This document shows positions 11,501 to 21,717 of a stretch of 64,000 nt of DNA, piece by piece. This DNA comes from Romanomermis culicivorax (Eukaryota > Nematoda > Enoplea > Mermithida > Mermithidae): the NCBI GenBank assembly GCA_963922205.1, contig CAWUHX010000141.1:248001-312000 (forward strand), in the 5' to 3' direction. Under the pieces are notes generated by a model. The model was not told the origin of the DNA. It saw only the letters and a program-made list of their open reading frames with translations, and made no database searches. The first letter of the stretch is position 1; every line of letters begins with the position of its first letter. Position numbers and translations under genes: made by a program.

Positions 11501-12961
11501 TTGGCTCATCCTCAGGTAGGAGCCATAATAGATTTCAGGAATAGGACGATGACGCTCAACAACCGTCAACAACGGATATACATGACGCCGGACCAGCCCC
11601 AATCCAATTGTGGAGAGGTCATGACCACGAGCGCCGCGGAATCCACGATGAGCGCCGCAGACCAGTACCAGCCAAAGATTTGCCTGCTAAAGGTTTCGGT
11701 GCCAGTGGTGAGTGTGAATCCCATCTACTTACCTAGTGGTACTGATATACTTCTGAGAGCAAAGCTTTGGGATAAGGTAGGCGAAAATCGCCTCAATGGA
11801 ATCATAATAGAGTCTGAAGACAATGAAGAAAGGTTCCACATTGATAGTACCATAGTAGATGGTACAAAGGATGATTTTGTTGTTATGGTATCCAACAACA
11901 CAGGATCAGGATGCCATTTGAAAAGAAATCAAATAATTGGCCATACTAATTCAGTGTTGTGTGATACTGATAACCAAGATCAACTTAAGGGGAAGATAGT
12001 TGAGGATTTGGAGAAGCTGCAAACTTGTGCAGTCCAGGCTAGACCTGATTCGACTCAAGTGGATGAGAAAGAGTTCAAGGAAGCCTTGTACAATATGCTA
12101 GCTAAATCCAACATACCATCTGAACAATTGGAACAAGCTTTACGGTGTCTCGCAAAATATAGAGACGTGTTCAGCTTGCCCAGTGATCCTCCAACTACTA
12201 CACCCTATTTGACCTGTAAAATAAATACAGGGGATGCAGCACCTGTGGCAAAAAGGTACCACAGGACTGCCATAAATTTACGGCCACATGTTCGTGAGCA
12301 TGTGCAAGATATGCTCAAGAAGGGTGTAATTGAGCCATCAAAGTCGCCTTGGGCAGCTCCGTTATTCCTGGTAGGTAAAAAGGATGGTACCAAGCGACCA
12401 GTAGTGGACTTTAGGGGTATAAATGACGTTACCAAGGGTGATAAGTATCCCATTCCTAGAATGGATGACTATCTAGACTGTTTAGGTAAAGCCAAATTTT
12501 ATACTACCCTAGATCTCAAATCAGGATATTGGCAAGTGCCAATGGACGAAGAAAGCAAGGAAAAAACTGCTTTCATATGCCAAGAAGGGCTTTATCAATT
12601 TAAAGTCATGCCCTTTGGCCTAAAAAATGCGCCAGCCGAGTTCCAGCGTATGATGGAAAGAGTTTTGCATCCATATGTTTGGAAAATCTGTCTAGTCTAT
12701 ATAGACGATATAATTGTGTTCTCAAATACGTTTGAGGAACATCTAATTAATCTAGAGCTAGTCATGCAAGCTCTAAGAAAGGCTCATTTGACCTTGAAGC
12801 CGGAGAAGTGTGAATTCCTGCCTGAGAGAGTTCATTTTTTAGGACATATCTTAAATTCGGATGGAGTTTCCCCAGATCCGAAAAAGGTCAAAGCTATAAA
12901 TGATTTCCCATTCCCAGAGTCTAAACGTAAACTGCAAAGGTTTCTAGGTATGTTGCAGTAG
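8555..12961 (+). CDS. pol: Gag-protease-RT polyprotein of element A (ends at an in-frame TAG)
   Basis: 1468 codons from an ATG at 8555. A Pro/Arg-rich N-terminus (about 1-250) is followed by a Gag capsid-like domain (about 370-540, motifs [15 protein letters not shown] and [12 protein letters not shown]). Next come a zinc-binding motif [16 protein letters not shown] at about 675, an RG-rich patch and a Gln-rich stretch, then retropepsin (LIDTGAQC, Asp at 907, and VIVGTDFL). RT follows with [26 protein letters not shown] and YIDD at about 1382. Gag and Pol share one frame with no recoding site. A TAG at 12959-12961 falls in the RT-to-RNase H connection, and the same frame continues directly after it, so this is most simply a nonsense change. 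Confidence 0.92.
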   Translation: MPNERIPRGNTLRRSPPRVASAGNLVNLGDGDQQRHAAPDPVIPDQTPARVQPLQQNAMHFTPQDAGVPIDRPPAIAIDPQEAGPANPNPDADGPPQQNFKRSPPPKVELAGPKRDVVTPEIRPNFEERDPEIDQRLERIPQEQERFQPQERAPEMSNQELAMQLRELKGTVEALFDIIANAATEDNKREADRRRQEPDRQVRPCNRGAERDNRLAAETNAGAGPSNRPDIDEGQRLNFEPKSWRGPARDLRFEGAEQSADFRNQSQIASQHPTLTRVVYDGRGNIVDPNTLRPDQLACFPYRDYRFDKDNMPSYQGGVPPQRDPNRVMLQSLNSDLDPVLTAAYDQREVPSNNLAQEIVVRNIVKGVLPKLLDEGMVNQQVLSFLTALEGEFRRDTPESAKYEALLRLSKGRPKAVAGDNMTYREARRAIINVFAPECNLEMLTRELFEIQQRPNEQAVEFLKRVSILVELVKGDLDYQSKQRLIIDTFIYKSDPTFQSELKNSKHTLRTWYDLAVEVHDIERRYRNAFQRYGPKGTQQDPIVINEVGMPSGHDPEIAVVARNQSEGYQQGQRQRFRQPYQTIGNQVQAQTQRSRSDSPEIEEIPVREAPRAQTEKGKKESLLLKISKEMVQLVERFDQLQQKVDNRQTENRSDVAIPSTSQGGQVSRDPTKPWCEFHKNITHNTADCRTLRVLSERRSRCRASFPTFNRGGFNTFARGNYRGRGGYPNANYNSRGRGAYNVGYSGYQDSHESYQQNSDYNEFLEFKKQKELQKQFQQMQQYQQQAALQHPQPPQAIMGPTQTLQQGQFTNQPPQKDYSSVMVARQSQMSPLGEVNQRVSCPNVVLGSIVQMNAIAPQPIVPSVQVIRRGTPASPQEQHLLDTYPRTAPFHIEVVIGGRKTMALIDTGAQCTVMSAKFLKETLGPDYTEYPRILNVTVANGKTVQAHGYIQFRMDTLCGQFRVKAIVIPEAGENVIVGTDFLAHPQVGAIIDFRNRTMTLNNRQQRIYMTPDQPQSNCGEVMTTSAAESTMSAADQYQPKICLLKVSVPVVSVNPIYLPSGTDILLRAKLWDKVGENRLNGIIIESEDNEERFHIDSTIVDGTKDDFVVMVSNNTGSGCHLKRNQIIGHTNSVLCDTDNQDQLKGKIVEDLEKLQTCAVQARPDSTQVDEKEFKEALYNMLAKSNIPSEQLEQALRCLAKYRDVFSLPSDPPTTTPYLTCKINTGDAAPVAKRYHRTAINLRPHVREHVQDMLKKGVIEPSKSPWAAPLFLVGKKDGTKRPVVDFRGINDVTKGDKYPIPRMDDYLDCLGKAKFYTTLDLKSGYWQVPMDEESKEKTAFICQEGLYQFKVMPFGLKNAPAEFQRMMERVLHPYVWKICLVYIDDIIVFSNTFEEHLINLELVMQALRKAHLTLKPEKCEFLPERVHFLGHILNSDGVSPDPKKVKAINDFPFPESKRKLQRFLGMLQ

Positions 12962-15391
12962 TGTAAAAAGTTCATACCGGGTTTGGCCAAACACGCCGAA
13001 CCGTTGTACAAACTAACTGGGAAGAACTGTGTTTGGGAAGTCACGGAGGTTCACCATCAGGCTTTTAGGAGCCTGAAAGAAGCACTATTGTCTGTGCCAT
13101 TCCTTAGGTATCCGGTTTTGGATGGGTCTGCGGACTTTGTCCTTCAGACAGATGCCAGCGGAATGGCGCTAGGAGCAGTCCTTTACCAGGAGACCAGGTC
13201 GGACCGCTGGGTAATTGCTTACAATAGCAGAATTTTAAAAGCGGATGAGAAAAAGTGGTCAGCCACGGAAAGGGAGTGCTTGGCAATTGTGTATGGCTTG
13301 AAGTTATACAAGCACTACTTAGTGGGTCATAAGGTGATCATAAGAACTGATCACAAACCTTTATTATCTATGAAGGTCAATGCAATGACCAATGGTAAGT
13401 TGAAGAGATGGTACTCGTTCATCTCCCAGTTCAACCATAAACTAGAGTATGTGCCTGGAAAACAAAATGCCATGGCAGACTTTTTGTCCAGGATGGATGA
13501 ACCAGACGATCAAGCGGAAAAGATACCGCCAAAATGGGAACACATGTTCTCAGAGGATAAACGAGAGTCCGAAAATCTGAAAGATCTTGAAGCACAGCTA
13601 ATTGAGAAAAAACATCTCAATTTGGTAAAGAGATTCAGAATTCTGACAGATCGGAATCCTGAAGACGGTACTCCGTTACATCCGGAGCCAAAAGGTAAGA
13701 AGAATCAGAGGACTGATATGAGTCCGAGATTCACCCAAATTTATCCAGAAGATTCTGAGGGTGATCCAGAATCAAGCTCGCCTGCAGACTTGATAAATGC
13801 CGTAACTACAAGGAGCATGGCGAAGGAAGCGGACAAGAATAATCAGGCTCAGATCCAGCCTGATGGCAATCAGGTCAACGAAAAGGTAAGTAGGGGAAAC
13901 CAGGACAAAGGTAAGGAAAAAAGAGTAACCTGGTTATACCCAGAAAAGGAACAGGAGTTTACTTTGGCAGACCCCAAAGAAGATGAATTACCAAAAGGGC
14001 TAATTAGAGATGATCTCATGGCCCTCTTGCAGAGAAAAGATCAGGTATTACAGCCATACTTCGATAGATTGGGTCCAAATGGGACAACCAAGTATCATAG
14101 TGGATTTTATATCCAAAATGAAGTGTTATACCGCGAAGCCGGACAGGGATCAGATGATCAAGTGGTCGTCCCATCCTGCCTTAGGGACAATACTTTGCAC
14201 CAGTACCACGGTGCCGTAATGATGACTCATCAGGGGTTCAAAAGGACCCTTGCTATGATTAAAAAACGGTTCTGGTGGCCTGGAATTGAGAAGGATGTCA
14301 GGCACTGGATCAAGTTTTGTCCAGTTTGTCAAATCGCTAATCAGGGAAACACAGAAATTCCACCACTGATACCAATTATTCCACAAGGTCCTTTTGACAT
14401 AGTATCAGTGGATATCGTGGGTATCTCTCTACTCAGTGAGAAGAGACCGTATGTCATAGTCTTTCAAGACTATTTTACAAAGTGGGTTGAAGCTGAACTG
14501 ATCCCGGATCAGTCAGCTAGCACCGTTGTAGATACTTTTCTACAAGCTATTGTATTTAGGCACGGGACTCCACGGAGACTACTCAGCGATAGAGGAGGTT
14601 GTTTTACCTCAGATCTAATGAAGGAGATCTGCAAGTTATTGGAGTGTCAAAAAATTTTTACAACAGCCTACCACCCACAAGGAAATGGTATGGTAGAAAG
14701 GTTTAACCAGACACTCATCAAACAGCTCAGAAAGGTGGCCATCAAGGAAAAAGACAACTGGCCAAGATACTTGAGAGCCGTGGTGTTTGCATATAATGCC
14801 ACACCACATGCAGCCACGGGGCAATCCCCATTTTCGTTGCTTAGAGGTCATGAGGCAACCTTCGGGTTAAACTTATCGAAAGCATACGATATTGTAATGC
14901 CGGACAGCAATGCTGAGGCATACAAATTTGTGTTGACAAATCATTTAGTCAACCTTTACGAGGATATTGCCAAAAATATCCAGAGTGCTGCCGAAAAATC
15001 GAAGAAATACTTCGATAAAAAATCCAAGCAAAATGGATTTAAAGAAAAGGATTGGGTTCTGCTCAAAGTAGACAAGCAGAAAAAACTAGGACTACCATGG
15101 TCCGGTCCGTTCATAGTTACGGACATTTCGCGAGAAGCAGAGAACGTTGTCACCATTGTACATTGGGACAACCCGCTAAATCGCCAAACTGTTTCAATCA
15201 GCAGGTTGAAACATTTTCGTTACGAGACCACTAGGGTCTTGCCGCGAATAGCGCGAGCCAATCAGGACGCGCCACGTGACGAAAACACGTCACTTTCCAA
15301 TATGGCACAAACAGTTACGACTGGAGCGCCGATTCAAATGAAATTATTTGAAAATTCGCTCAAGGCGAATCTATGCGCGATCTCGCGCTGA
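12962..15391 (+). CDS. pol: RNase H and integrase portion of Pol, element A
   Basis: The same frame as the upstream polyprotein, open to TGA at 15389. RNase H shows the catalytic set: D in LQTDASG, E in ATERECLAI, D in RTDHKPL and D in AMADFLSR. Integrase follows: an HHCC zinc domain (HGAVMMTH ... CPVCQ), the DDE core (SVDIVG, LLSDRGG, NGMVERFNQTL) and a C-terminal GPF module (LPWSGPFIV) near 15090. All catalytic residues looked for are present. Between RNase H and integrase is a charged linker of about 150 residues. Expression depends on passing the TAG at 12959. Confidence 0.92.
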   Translation, partial: CKKFIPGLAKHAEPLYKLTGKNCVWEVTEVHHQAFRSLKEALLSVPFLRYPVLDGSADFVLQTDASGMALGAVLYQETRSDRWVIAYNSRILKADEKKWSATERECLAIVYGLKLYKHYLVGHKVIIRTDHKPLLSMKVNAMTNGKLKRWYSFISQFNHKLEYVPGKQNAMADFLSRMDEPDDQAEKIPPKWEHMFSEDKRESENLKDLEAQLIEKKHLNLVKRFRILTDRNPEDGTPLHPEPKGKKNQRTDMSPRFTQIYPEDSEGDPESSSPADLINAVTTRSMAKEADKNNQAQIQPDGNQVNEKVSRGNQDKGKEKRVTWLYPEKEQEFTLADPKEDELPKGLIRDDLMALLQRKDQVLQPYFDRLGPNGTTKYHSGFYIQNEVLYREAGQGSDDQVVVPSCLRDNTLHQYHGAVMMTHQGFKRTLAMIKKRFWWPGIEKDVRHWIKFCPVCQIANQGNTEIPPLIPIIPQGPFDIVSVDIVGISLLSEKRPYVIVFQDYFTKWVEAELIPDQSASTVVDTFLQAIVFRHGTPRRLLSDRGGCFTSDLMKEICKLLECQKIFTTAYHPQGNGMVERFNQTLIKQLRKVAIKEKDNWPRYLRAVVFAYNATPHAATGQSPFSLLRGHEATFGLNLSKAYDIVMPDSNAEAYKFVLTNHLVNLYEDIAKNIQSAAEKSKKYFDKKSKQNGFKEKDWVLLKVDKQKKLGLPWSGPFIVTDISREAENVVTIVHWDNPLNRQTVSISRLKHFRYETTRVLPRIARANQDAPRDENTSLSNMAQTVTTGAPIQMKLFENSLKANLCAISR

Positions 15392-15818
15392 TTTTTTTTT
15401 TTATTTTATGTACATATCCAGCGCGTGTAAGTACTAATTTTAATTAAAATTGTATTAATTTGTAATATTTATCGCGTTTATGTATTACTCGTATTAATTT
15501 TGTAAATTTTTCATATTTATCTCAGACTTTGGGAAAAATTCTTCGGAATTTTAGACCAAAGTGACAACCCAAAAAATTTCCGACATTTTTTCCAAAAAAT
15601 TAATTTTCAAATTTTTCATTTTTTCAAAATCAAAATATAGCTGCCCCGCTTATCTGAATTCTAAACTTCCATCGGAAGGAAGAAGTAAAATATTCCCCGA
15701 ACCGTAATAAAAAGGAAATTAGCAGAACTGCTAAATTAAACTTTTTCAGCGTTCAATAAAATTTTAAATAAATTTATCAATTTATTATTCGAAAACAAAA
15801 ATTTCGAAAAGAAAAGAG
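15392..15818 (+). other. Spacer between pol and ORF3 exon 1 (element A)
   Basis: AT-rich, with no ORF. The 3' part, from about 15697, is also present in element B, whose similarity to element A starts there. It may hold control sequence for ORF3 expression, but no motif could be singled out. Confidence 0.5.
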
Positions 15819-15939
15819 ATGGGAAAGGGCGCGCGGAACCGCCAACAAGCTCCGACGCGCGAGTGGTCGCACACAGAGCGCCACGTTGAATATGGCAGGG
15901 CCCAGCACCGCCAAGACAACCGTTTTTTCTTCATCGACG
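15819..15939 (+). CDS. ORF3 exon 1 (element A), spliced leader peptide
   Basis: An ATG at 15819 opens a basic, Arg/Gln-rich 40-codon stretch starting MGKGARNRQQAPTREW. At 15940 there is a strong donor (ACG|GTAAGT). An acceptor after TTTATGTTTAG at 16618 puts the leftover nucleotide (phase 1) in frame with the exonuclease coding region. Element B (- strand) has the same ATG, an exon of the same 121-nt length, the same GTAAGTTTCGAAC donor and the same CTTTAG acceptor. Without splicing the frame runs to 16043 in both copies, so an unspliced 74-residue product is an alternative. Confidence 0.6.
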
Positions 15940-16618
15940 GTAAGTTTCGAACTTATTTTTATCAAATATTCTTGGAAACCGCAGGTAATGCCCAGAAGTC
16001 ACTGGAAGACCAGCTCGGCGCCCCAAAGGGCAGACAAGGTTAGAACTTAGAGGGAACGAAAAATGGGAGTACTGAGAAGCGGAAGCTCGAAGCCAAGCAG
16101 GGAATTTCCATTTTGGAAATATACCTGATACCACCGAGAGCTATACGATTCAAGGGAAACCTAGAACCTTGGGTTCAGCCCGTTTTAAAGTTTTATCATT
16201 CAAAAATTTATCAAAAATTATTTATTTTCAAATCAAATCATATCACTTTTTCGATATCAAATTCATCAAAAATTATCAATTTCGAGCGCTATAAAAATTG
16301 TAAATACAGCGCCATAAATGGAGCATAGTTGGTCGCTCAAGCAGCTGGTCAGAGATTGGTGTCCGATCAAGTGGTGGACAATCGGATCAGGTCTACCCTC
16401 CCCAACATATAGAGGTAGCAAGGCTAAGATTTGGTAAGGTGTTAGTTGCCTACCAGCTCAATGTTTGTATATCAGTGGCTCACCTAACAACCTGCACTAA
16501 ACTTAATTTTCTGCGAAACTTAACCCGCTTGGTGTTGTGGTGCTGGTGTAGTATAGACCCGAAAATGCGCTGAAAGAAGGGGAATAAAACACTAAAATTA
16601 ATAGTACTTTATGTTTAG
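15940..16618 (+). other. Putative ORF3 intron (element A, 679 bp)
   Basis: GTAAGT donor and TTTAG acceptor, with phase kept across the junction and both sites present in element B. The intron is well conserved between the copies around a TATAAAAATT motif at about 16289 and the following 150 bp, which suggests that it also has promoter or RNA-level function. Confidence 0.55.
16286..16300 (+). promoter_or_regulatory. Candidate internal TATA box upstream of ORF3
   Basis: GCTATAAAAATTG lies in the ORF3 leader, about 330 bp before the exonuclease exon. The same string and its flank are kept in element B (- strand, about 38290-38310) although the surrounding non-coding sequence has diverged. It could drive a separate ORF3 transcript as an alternative to splicing from the LTR promoter. 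Confidence 0.35.
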
Positions 16619-19296
16619 ATTATAACGTCAAACGGGCCGTACGAATCCACGAACTGGATCAGTGGTTTAAAGCCACATTTGGGTACTGGCCGGCCAATCC
16701 CAAGGAACCTCGAATGGTAGACATCGGGAAGGTCAGCCAGGTACTCCATTTTATCCGAGAAGTGTCAATCTTCAGAGGACAACCAGTTTGTGGTTTCGAC
16801 GTTGAAAAAGTCAACCAGGATAAGGTCGCCGCCTTGTTCAAAACAAGGGAGGTCGACAATCCAATGGGAAAGCAGTTTGCCCGATATATCAGCTTCGCGC
16901 TAACGAATGGTCAAACTTACGTTATTGATACAACGTCGATGATGATCAAAGAGTGGACCAGCCTCCACGATTTCTTGAACTCCGACATGCTCTTCGCCGG
17001 ATATGCCGTACTGGAGGATCTGGTGAGTATCTATAACGTTTGTGGCGCAGGGCGAGATAATAAGGACAGGGACAAAACTGTCCCCTTACGGGAATTTCTA
17101 AGAAAGACCAAAGGTCGATACTTTGACTTAGACCGTTTCGCCCTCACCATGGTAGGAGTAAACCTGGAGAAAAAATGCTTTCAGACAGGTATATGTCCCA
17201 AAACCTTTCGGTTAAAGGGACTGTTCACGGAATTTTATTTGATAGACGTGGGCCCCTACAAATATGACTTTTCGTTAAAGGCGAACCGTGATCGGTTTGC
17301 CAAAAGGGGTATATTGCCGGAAGAGCTCAGATACGCCGCTCTAGACGCATACTACTCCTTATTGGTCATGTTTGCCGCCATTCACTATGGCATGGCCGAT
17401 CAACTGCTTATGCAAATGCAGATTTTCGACCATGACAAGGTGGATCCCAAACAAATCAACACCATTGCCCTGCATTTTTATCAACAATATCTAATGATTC
17501 CGGGCAATGTGAATCGAGAAATGGGGCTAGGTACCCCAGTTATGGAAACCGATCAGGTTCAACCAAATATGGTCTATCACATGATGAAGTGTGAAATGTA
17601 TAACCGTTGGGCGGTACAGATGCAGGGAAATAACACAGGTTATTATACCGCGCCCACGGAGTGTAATCCAGTTCGTCCGCAGGGAGTTCAGTTGCCAAGT
17701 GGTTTCTACCCACTACTTCCAAGAGATAACAAACCAATGAAGGACGACGGATACACCACAGATAGTGATCCCGACGAAATCCAGGACGTCCAGATACCAG
17801 ACTGGGTTAATATTTCAAAAGATATCCTGGAAAATCTCAAGTCAGGTGGAACCTACTGGGATTTAGACGGGAAAATTTCTTTAACGTTGTACGAAAATGC
17901 CAAGCTATACTGGCAACAAGCCGGGAAGCCGGATACCATTCCACAAGAGGTGTTTTCCTCTAATAACCACTACCCAGTGGGTATCGAGGGCCATAGACAG
18001 GCCTATAAGACCAATTTTTACACGCCAAACTTGGCAAAAATTTCAGGTATGCTGGATGAGCGAAACTTCCCAGAGTTAGAGGTCATCTGCAAATTTATGC
18101 CATTGGCCTATCATTTGGCATGGCCTCATTCCAGAGCGGAGTGCGACTATGAAACTAGCACTCTGCTAAACTATAACTTTCTAAATAGTTATACTAAAGA
18201 GGGCCAGGAAATGATAAAGAAAATGTCCTGGAAGTCAGGCGACCGCCTGGCTTACTATTTAGAGTTAGCAGCGACGCTACCGCCATCGGAACCCCGCTTT
18301 CCATCTAAAAAAGGGGTATACGCATGGCAGAATCGGTTCGGTTTTGTCCCGCTACGATTTCGAGAAGCCGAGGAAATCCTACAAATTGGCGACGACAAAT
18401 CGTTATTGAAGGACGGAGCCTACAAGGTAAATCCTTATTTCTATGTAACTTTTTACTACGTAGGCTTCGAGACTTTAACGCCGGGACTGCGGTATCCCAT
18501 GACGGAAGACGCATCGCCAACCGACTACCCGATTACCTACGCACCAAGAAATCCGCTCGAGCTCAGACCGGAGTTTGTCAGTAAAAGCTTCCGGGAGAGA
18601 ACAATCGCTTCGGAAATGCCCGGGTATACATTAACATATACCCCAGCCGGTGAGTTAATTTCTAAGGTACCGGTAAATCGTCCCTCAACTTCCCAAATGG
18701 CGCAAGCTGGAGGGACGGGACAAGTTAAAGCGCAGCCGCAGGCGCTAGCGCCAGTGGTCAAAGCTACACCAGCTTTGGACACTGCTGCTACGCAGGCAGC
18801 TGCAGTAGTTGTCGTGGTGCCGCCGCCAATCCAACCAGCGGTGGCACAGCCGACTCAAGTACCTCAAGTACAACAACCGGCCGAGCCTGAGCCAGAGGTT
18901 CTCACCATAATGCAATCAGTACCTCCAGCACCAGCTGTTTTGCCGGCTAAAGTAAAGCAGCTATTGCCGAAGATACGGAATTCAGACTCTGGGTCCAGTT
19001 CAGAGGAGGATGTAGAAGAAGAAGAAGAGGGTGAAATTCTGGAATCTGAGGGCCAGACATCAGAGAATAAGGATGCGATGGAGGCCAAAACTCAGAAACA
19101 GGCTATTGAGGAGGAGAAAATCCAGACTCAAATTGATGAAGCAGTGACTAAGATGTCGGGAATTGATGTCAGACTGGAGAAGATGCAAGAAGCATCCCAG
19201 GAGATACCTGTGAAGGCCAAAGATCCTAAGGATCATGACCATCAAGCGAAGCAAGAGGCCCTACAGGCCAGACAAAGTTCAGCAGATGTTAGCTGA
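16619..19296 (+). CDS. ORF3 main exon (element A): DEDDy 3'-5' exonuclease domain plus long acidic tail
   Basis: Open from the putative acceptor at 16619; the first ATG is at 16714. Counting from that ATG, residues 20-225 form an RNase D/WRN-type exonuclease fold. Exo I is GFDVEK (D29, E31), Exo [14 protein letters not shown] (D102) and Exo [11 protein letters not shown] (Y207, D211), the complete DEDDy set. Such enzymes trim 3' ends of RNA or single-stranded DNA. About 430 residues of unrecognised Tyr/Pro-rich sequence follow, then a Gln/Val/Pro-rich stretch, an acidic block ([17 protein letters not shown]) and a likely coiled coil. The frame ends at 19296, where element A has lost about 190 bp that element B retains. 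In element B the frame runs on at this point apart from one TAG. Confidence 0.85.
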
Positions 19297-19651
19297 AGGG
19301 ATGTCGGAAAAATTTATCCGACACCTAGCCAAAGAAAAGGTAAGGCGTAGAAAGAGGATAGGTAAGGCCAAGCGACGCAGACTTGCAGCTCAGGGACAGC
19401 AGCAACAAGGAGCGGCTGCCACCGGATCCGAAAACGATGCCTACGATACGGCCGAAGAAACGACGACCCCGCAATACTCGATGAGCCAAAAGTCGAGATC
19501 GGAGACTTCAAAGAGTCAGACGAGAACGGAGACTTCAAAAAGTCAGACGCGAACGGAGACCTCCATAGGCCAGACAAAATCGGATAGGACAACAGGGTCC
19601 ACTGCGACAACATCGTACACTCAGACGCGAACGGTATCGAAAACCGGCTAA
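19297..19651 (+). CDS. ORF3 middle segment (element A), displaced frame
   Basis: The segment corresponds to the B-copy sequence that follows the exonuclease ORF. It has a basic helix-rich start ([20 protein letters not shown] begins at about 19283), then a Ser/Thr/Lys/Gln repeat region with units reading ETSKSQTRT. It ends at a TAA (19649-19651). After that stop, similarity to element B continues in the same frame into the next segment. I infer a linker or low-complexity region of one long ORF3 product, broken here by the upstream deletion and this stop. Confidence 0.6.
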
Positions 19652-20755
19652 GAGGTTAGTACTTCTTCTGGCAAAAGTAAATCCGTGCCCTCCAGCTATA
19701 CCGCAAGAAGTAGCAAACCTGCGGGAAGCGTATTGGTGAAGCCCGATCTTGAATCGGAGGAGAAATTGATCAAGAAGGTCAAACTGAATGTGGTAGCTAG
19801 TAGACCCGAAAGGGAACCACAGCAGTTTGTCACTCCTGGTCAATTAGCCGAAACTCTGATTGATTATTGGGAGTGGCAACGGGAACAAAGGCGCTTAATT
19901 GGGCCGATCTCATTTGAAAATCCAGAGGTCGCCAATTACTTCGCCTTTGATCGGCAAGAACGGCCGATAATTTACAGAATGGTCAATGACGCCATGGCCG
20001 AGATTCATGGAAATTACCGCCAGCAATTCGAAATGCAGGGCGGATTTATGTTTGACGGAGAGCGCATCCCTGAGGAGATCTGGGAATGGATAATTTTAAT
20101 TCTCATCCCCAGATGGCTTCAGGACTACGATGCCTCAGACGTCTTTACGGCCATTAGGTATGTGACCCTAATGATTTTTCTTCAGTTGGACTTCGCTCCG
20201 ATCACGCCAACGGCAATTGGTAGGTGGTATGCCCAGGCGTGTTCGTTTGCGAACAGACAACTAGTCGTTGAGGCCCAGGGAAACCGCGTAGACGATGTCT
20301 ACATTGCAGCCTTTAATCAGTATATTTTTATGGGCTCGCAAAGGTTAAACCAGATGGGTGTTAAGAGGAAGGCACCAGGCGATGACAGGTCGCAAGCTGA
20401 TAAATTTCAGCGAACGGCTGCCAAGAGCCCGAGTAAGTTCAAAGTGCCTAGACTCCCTCCGGCTAAGAAACAACCACCGATGATACAACAATCATCGGCT
20501 ACGACCAGCCAGAGGTCATATAGTGAAGCTGCTAGCACTTCTTACAAAAGTCCGCTTTCTCGGTCAAAATCAATTTCATCTAAATCTCTTAATTCAACTT
20601 ACCGGACACAAAAACCACAACGCAGCAGCTCCACTAGCAGTGGTCAAAGGCAGCAGGGGAGAGACGATATGTTCTCAAACCCGGCCCCGTACAGGGCTAG
20701 ACCGGGGTATGACCAAGGTCAACCCAGGGGAGGCTTCAGAGGGCGCCCTCAGTGA
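19652..20755 (+). CDS. ORF3 C-terminal conserved helical domain with basic tail (element A)
   Basis: Open to a TGA at 20753. From about 19820 to 20350 it encodes a folded-looking domain of about 175 residues (motifs [54 protein letters not shown]). The element B copy is nearly identical at the protein level. A basic Ser/Lys/Pro-rich tail starting [19 protein letters not shown] follows. I do not recognise the domain. Helical content and position before a basic/RGG tail recall a capsid-like or nucleic-acid-packaging protein, but that is a guess. Confidence 0.65.
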   Translation, partial: EVSTSSGKSKSVPSSYTARSSKPAGSVLVKPDLESEEKLIKKVKLNVVASRPEREPQQFVTPGQLAETLIDYWEWQREQRRLIGPISFENPEVANYFAFDRQERPIIYRMVNDAMAEIHGNYRQQFEMQGGFMFDGERIPEEIWEWIILILIPRWLQDYDASDVFTAIRYVTLMIFLQLDFAPITPTAIGRWYAQACSFANRQLVVEAQGNRVDDVYIAAFNQYIFMGSQRLNQMGVKRKAPGDDRSQADKFQRTAAKSPSKFKVPRLPPAKKQPPMIQQSSATTSQRSYSEAASTSYKSPLSRSKSISSKSLNSTYRTQKPQRSSSTSSGQRQQGRDDMFSNPAPYRARPGYDQGQPRGGFRGRPQ

Positions 20756-20971
20756 CCTTACAGAGGCCGAGGAACCTGGCAACACCAAGGTCAAGACCCG
20801 GATGCTCAATTCCATAATCCGAATTTTATGCCGCTAGGTAGACGCGGCGGAAGCCAACAAGGCCAAAATAGAGGCCAAGATGGAGGTCAGACCCGAGGCC
20901 AACCAGGTCAGAGGGGGTACTATCAAGGTAGACCTCGAGGAGGCTACCGAGGCGGCGGGCAGCAGCAGTAA
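20756..20971 (+). CDS. ORF3 RGG-box tail (element A)
   Basis: The same frame continues after the TGA at 20753 to a TAA at 20969 and encodes Gly/Arg/Gln-rich repeats (RGYYQGRPRGGYRGGG). The tail is present in element B with no stop at the matching place. RGG boxes bind RNA and can mediate phase separation. Here the tail would give ORF3 an RNA-binding end opposite its exonuclease end. Confidence 0.65.
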   Translation, partial: PYRGRGTWQHQGQDPDAQFHNPNFMPLGRRGGSQQGQNRGQDGGQTRGQPGQRGYYQGRPRGGYRGGGQQQ

Positions 20972-21717
20972 ATAGCCGCAAAATTTTGGCCCAAAAATTT
21001 CTTTTTCGTACATATATTTTCTACTTATTTCATAAAACATAAAACCCAAAAACACTAATAAAATCACAAAAATCCAAAAAAATCAAAAAACAAAAAATCC
21101 AAAAAACATTATTTTCGGTGCTGCTGGCCATCAAAAATCTCTTTTTTGACAAAACCGGTGCAAAAACGCAACCGTAAAAAATATTTTAACTTTTGGCCAC
21201 ATTCTTGCTCAAATTTTTTTTAGCGCATTTTAAAATTTTGTGATATCCGTACATTCCCGCGTCGTCTTTTTGTATCGCCATATAATCTCGTATTTTAGTT
21301 TAATTTAGAAAAAATAGAGACGCGGGAAGTCGATTTGCATGCGGTTAGACCCACGGCCAACGAATTGACACAGCATGCAGACTGAGCGGCTGAGCCCGAA
21401 GCCGACCACACATCCGGCACCGACGTTTACGTCATACTCCTTAGGGCAGGAGGTTATTCCATCAATGCCGAGGTCAAAATGGACGTCACTTGCCAGCCAT
21501 TGCGGCGAAGCCCTTGGTATTCGTTGTGTCCAACGACCAGCACAGGAGTTCTATTAGGACAGACTGTGAAACGGGAGTCCGGTAATGACAAACTGTTTAT
21601 CAGGAGTCAGCCGGAATTGTAGATTTTTTCTTTTTGATTAATTCTTTTTAATGCCGGGGTAACCCGGCCAAAAGTTTTTTTTCTACCTCCCGTAGGTCGG
21701 TTTCGACGCGCGAGGGA
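20972..21717 (+). other. 3' untranslated region of element A with PPT candidate
   Basis: AT-rich, no gene. The end contains a small hairpin (CCGGG/CCCGG at about 21655) that is also in element B. A short purine run GCGAGGGA directly before the 3' LTR at 21718 is the likely plus-strand primer; element B has GCGAGAGGGA at the same place. Confidence 0.6.
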
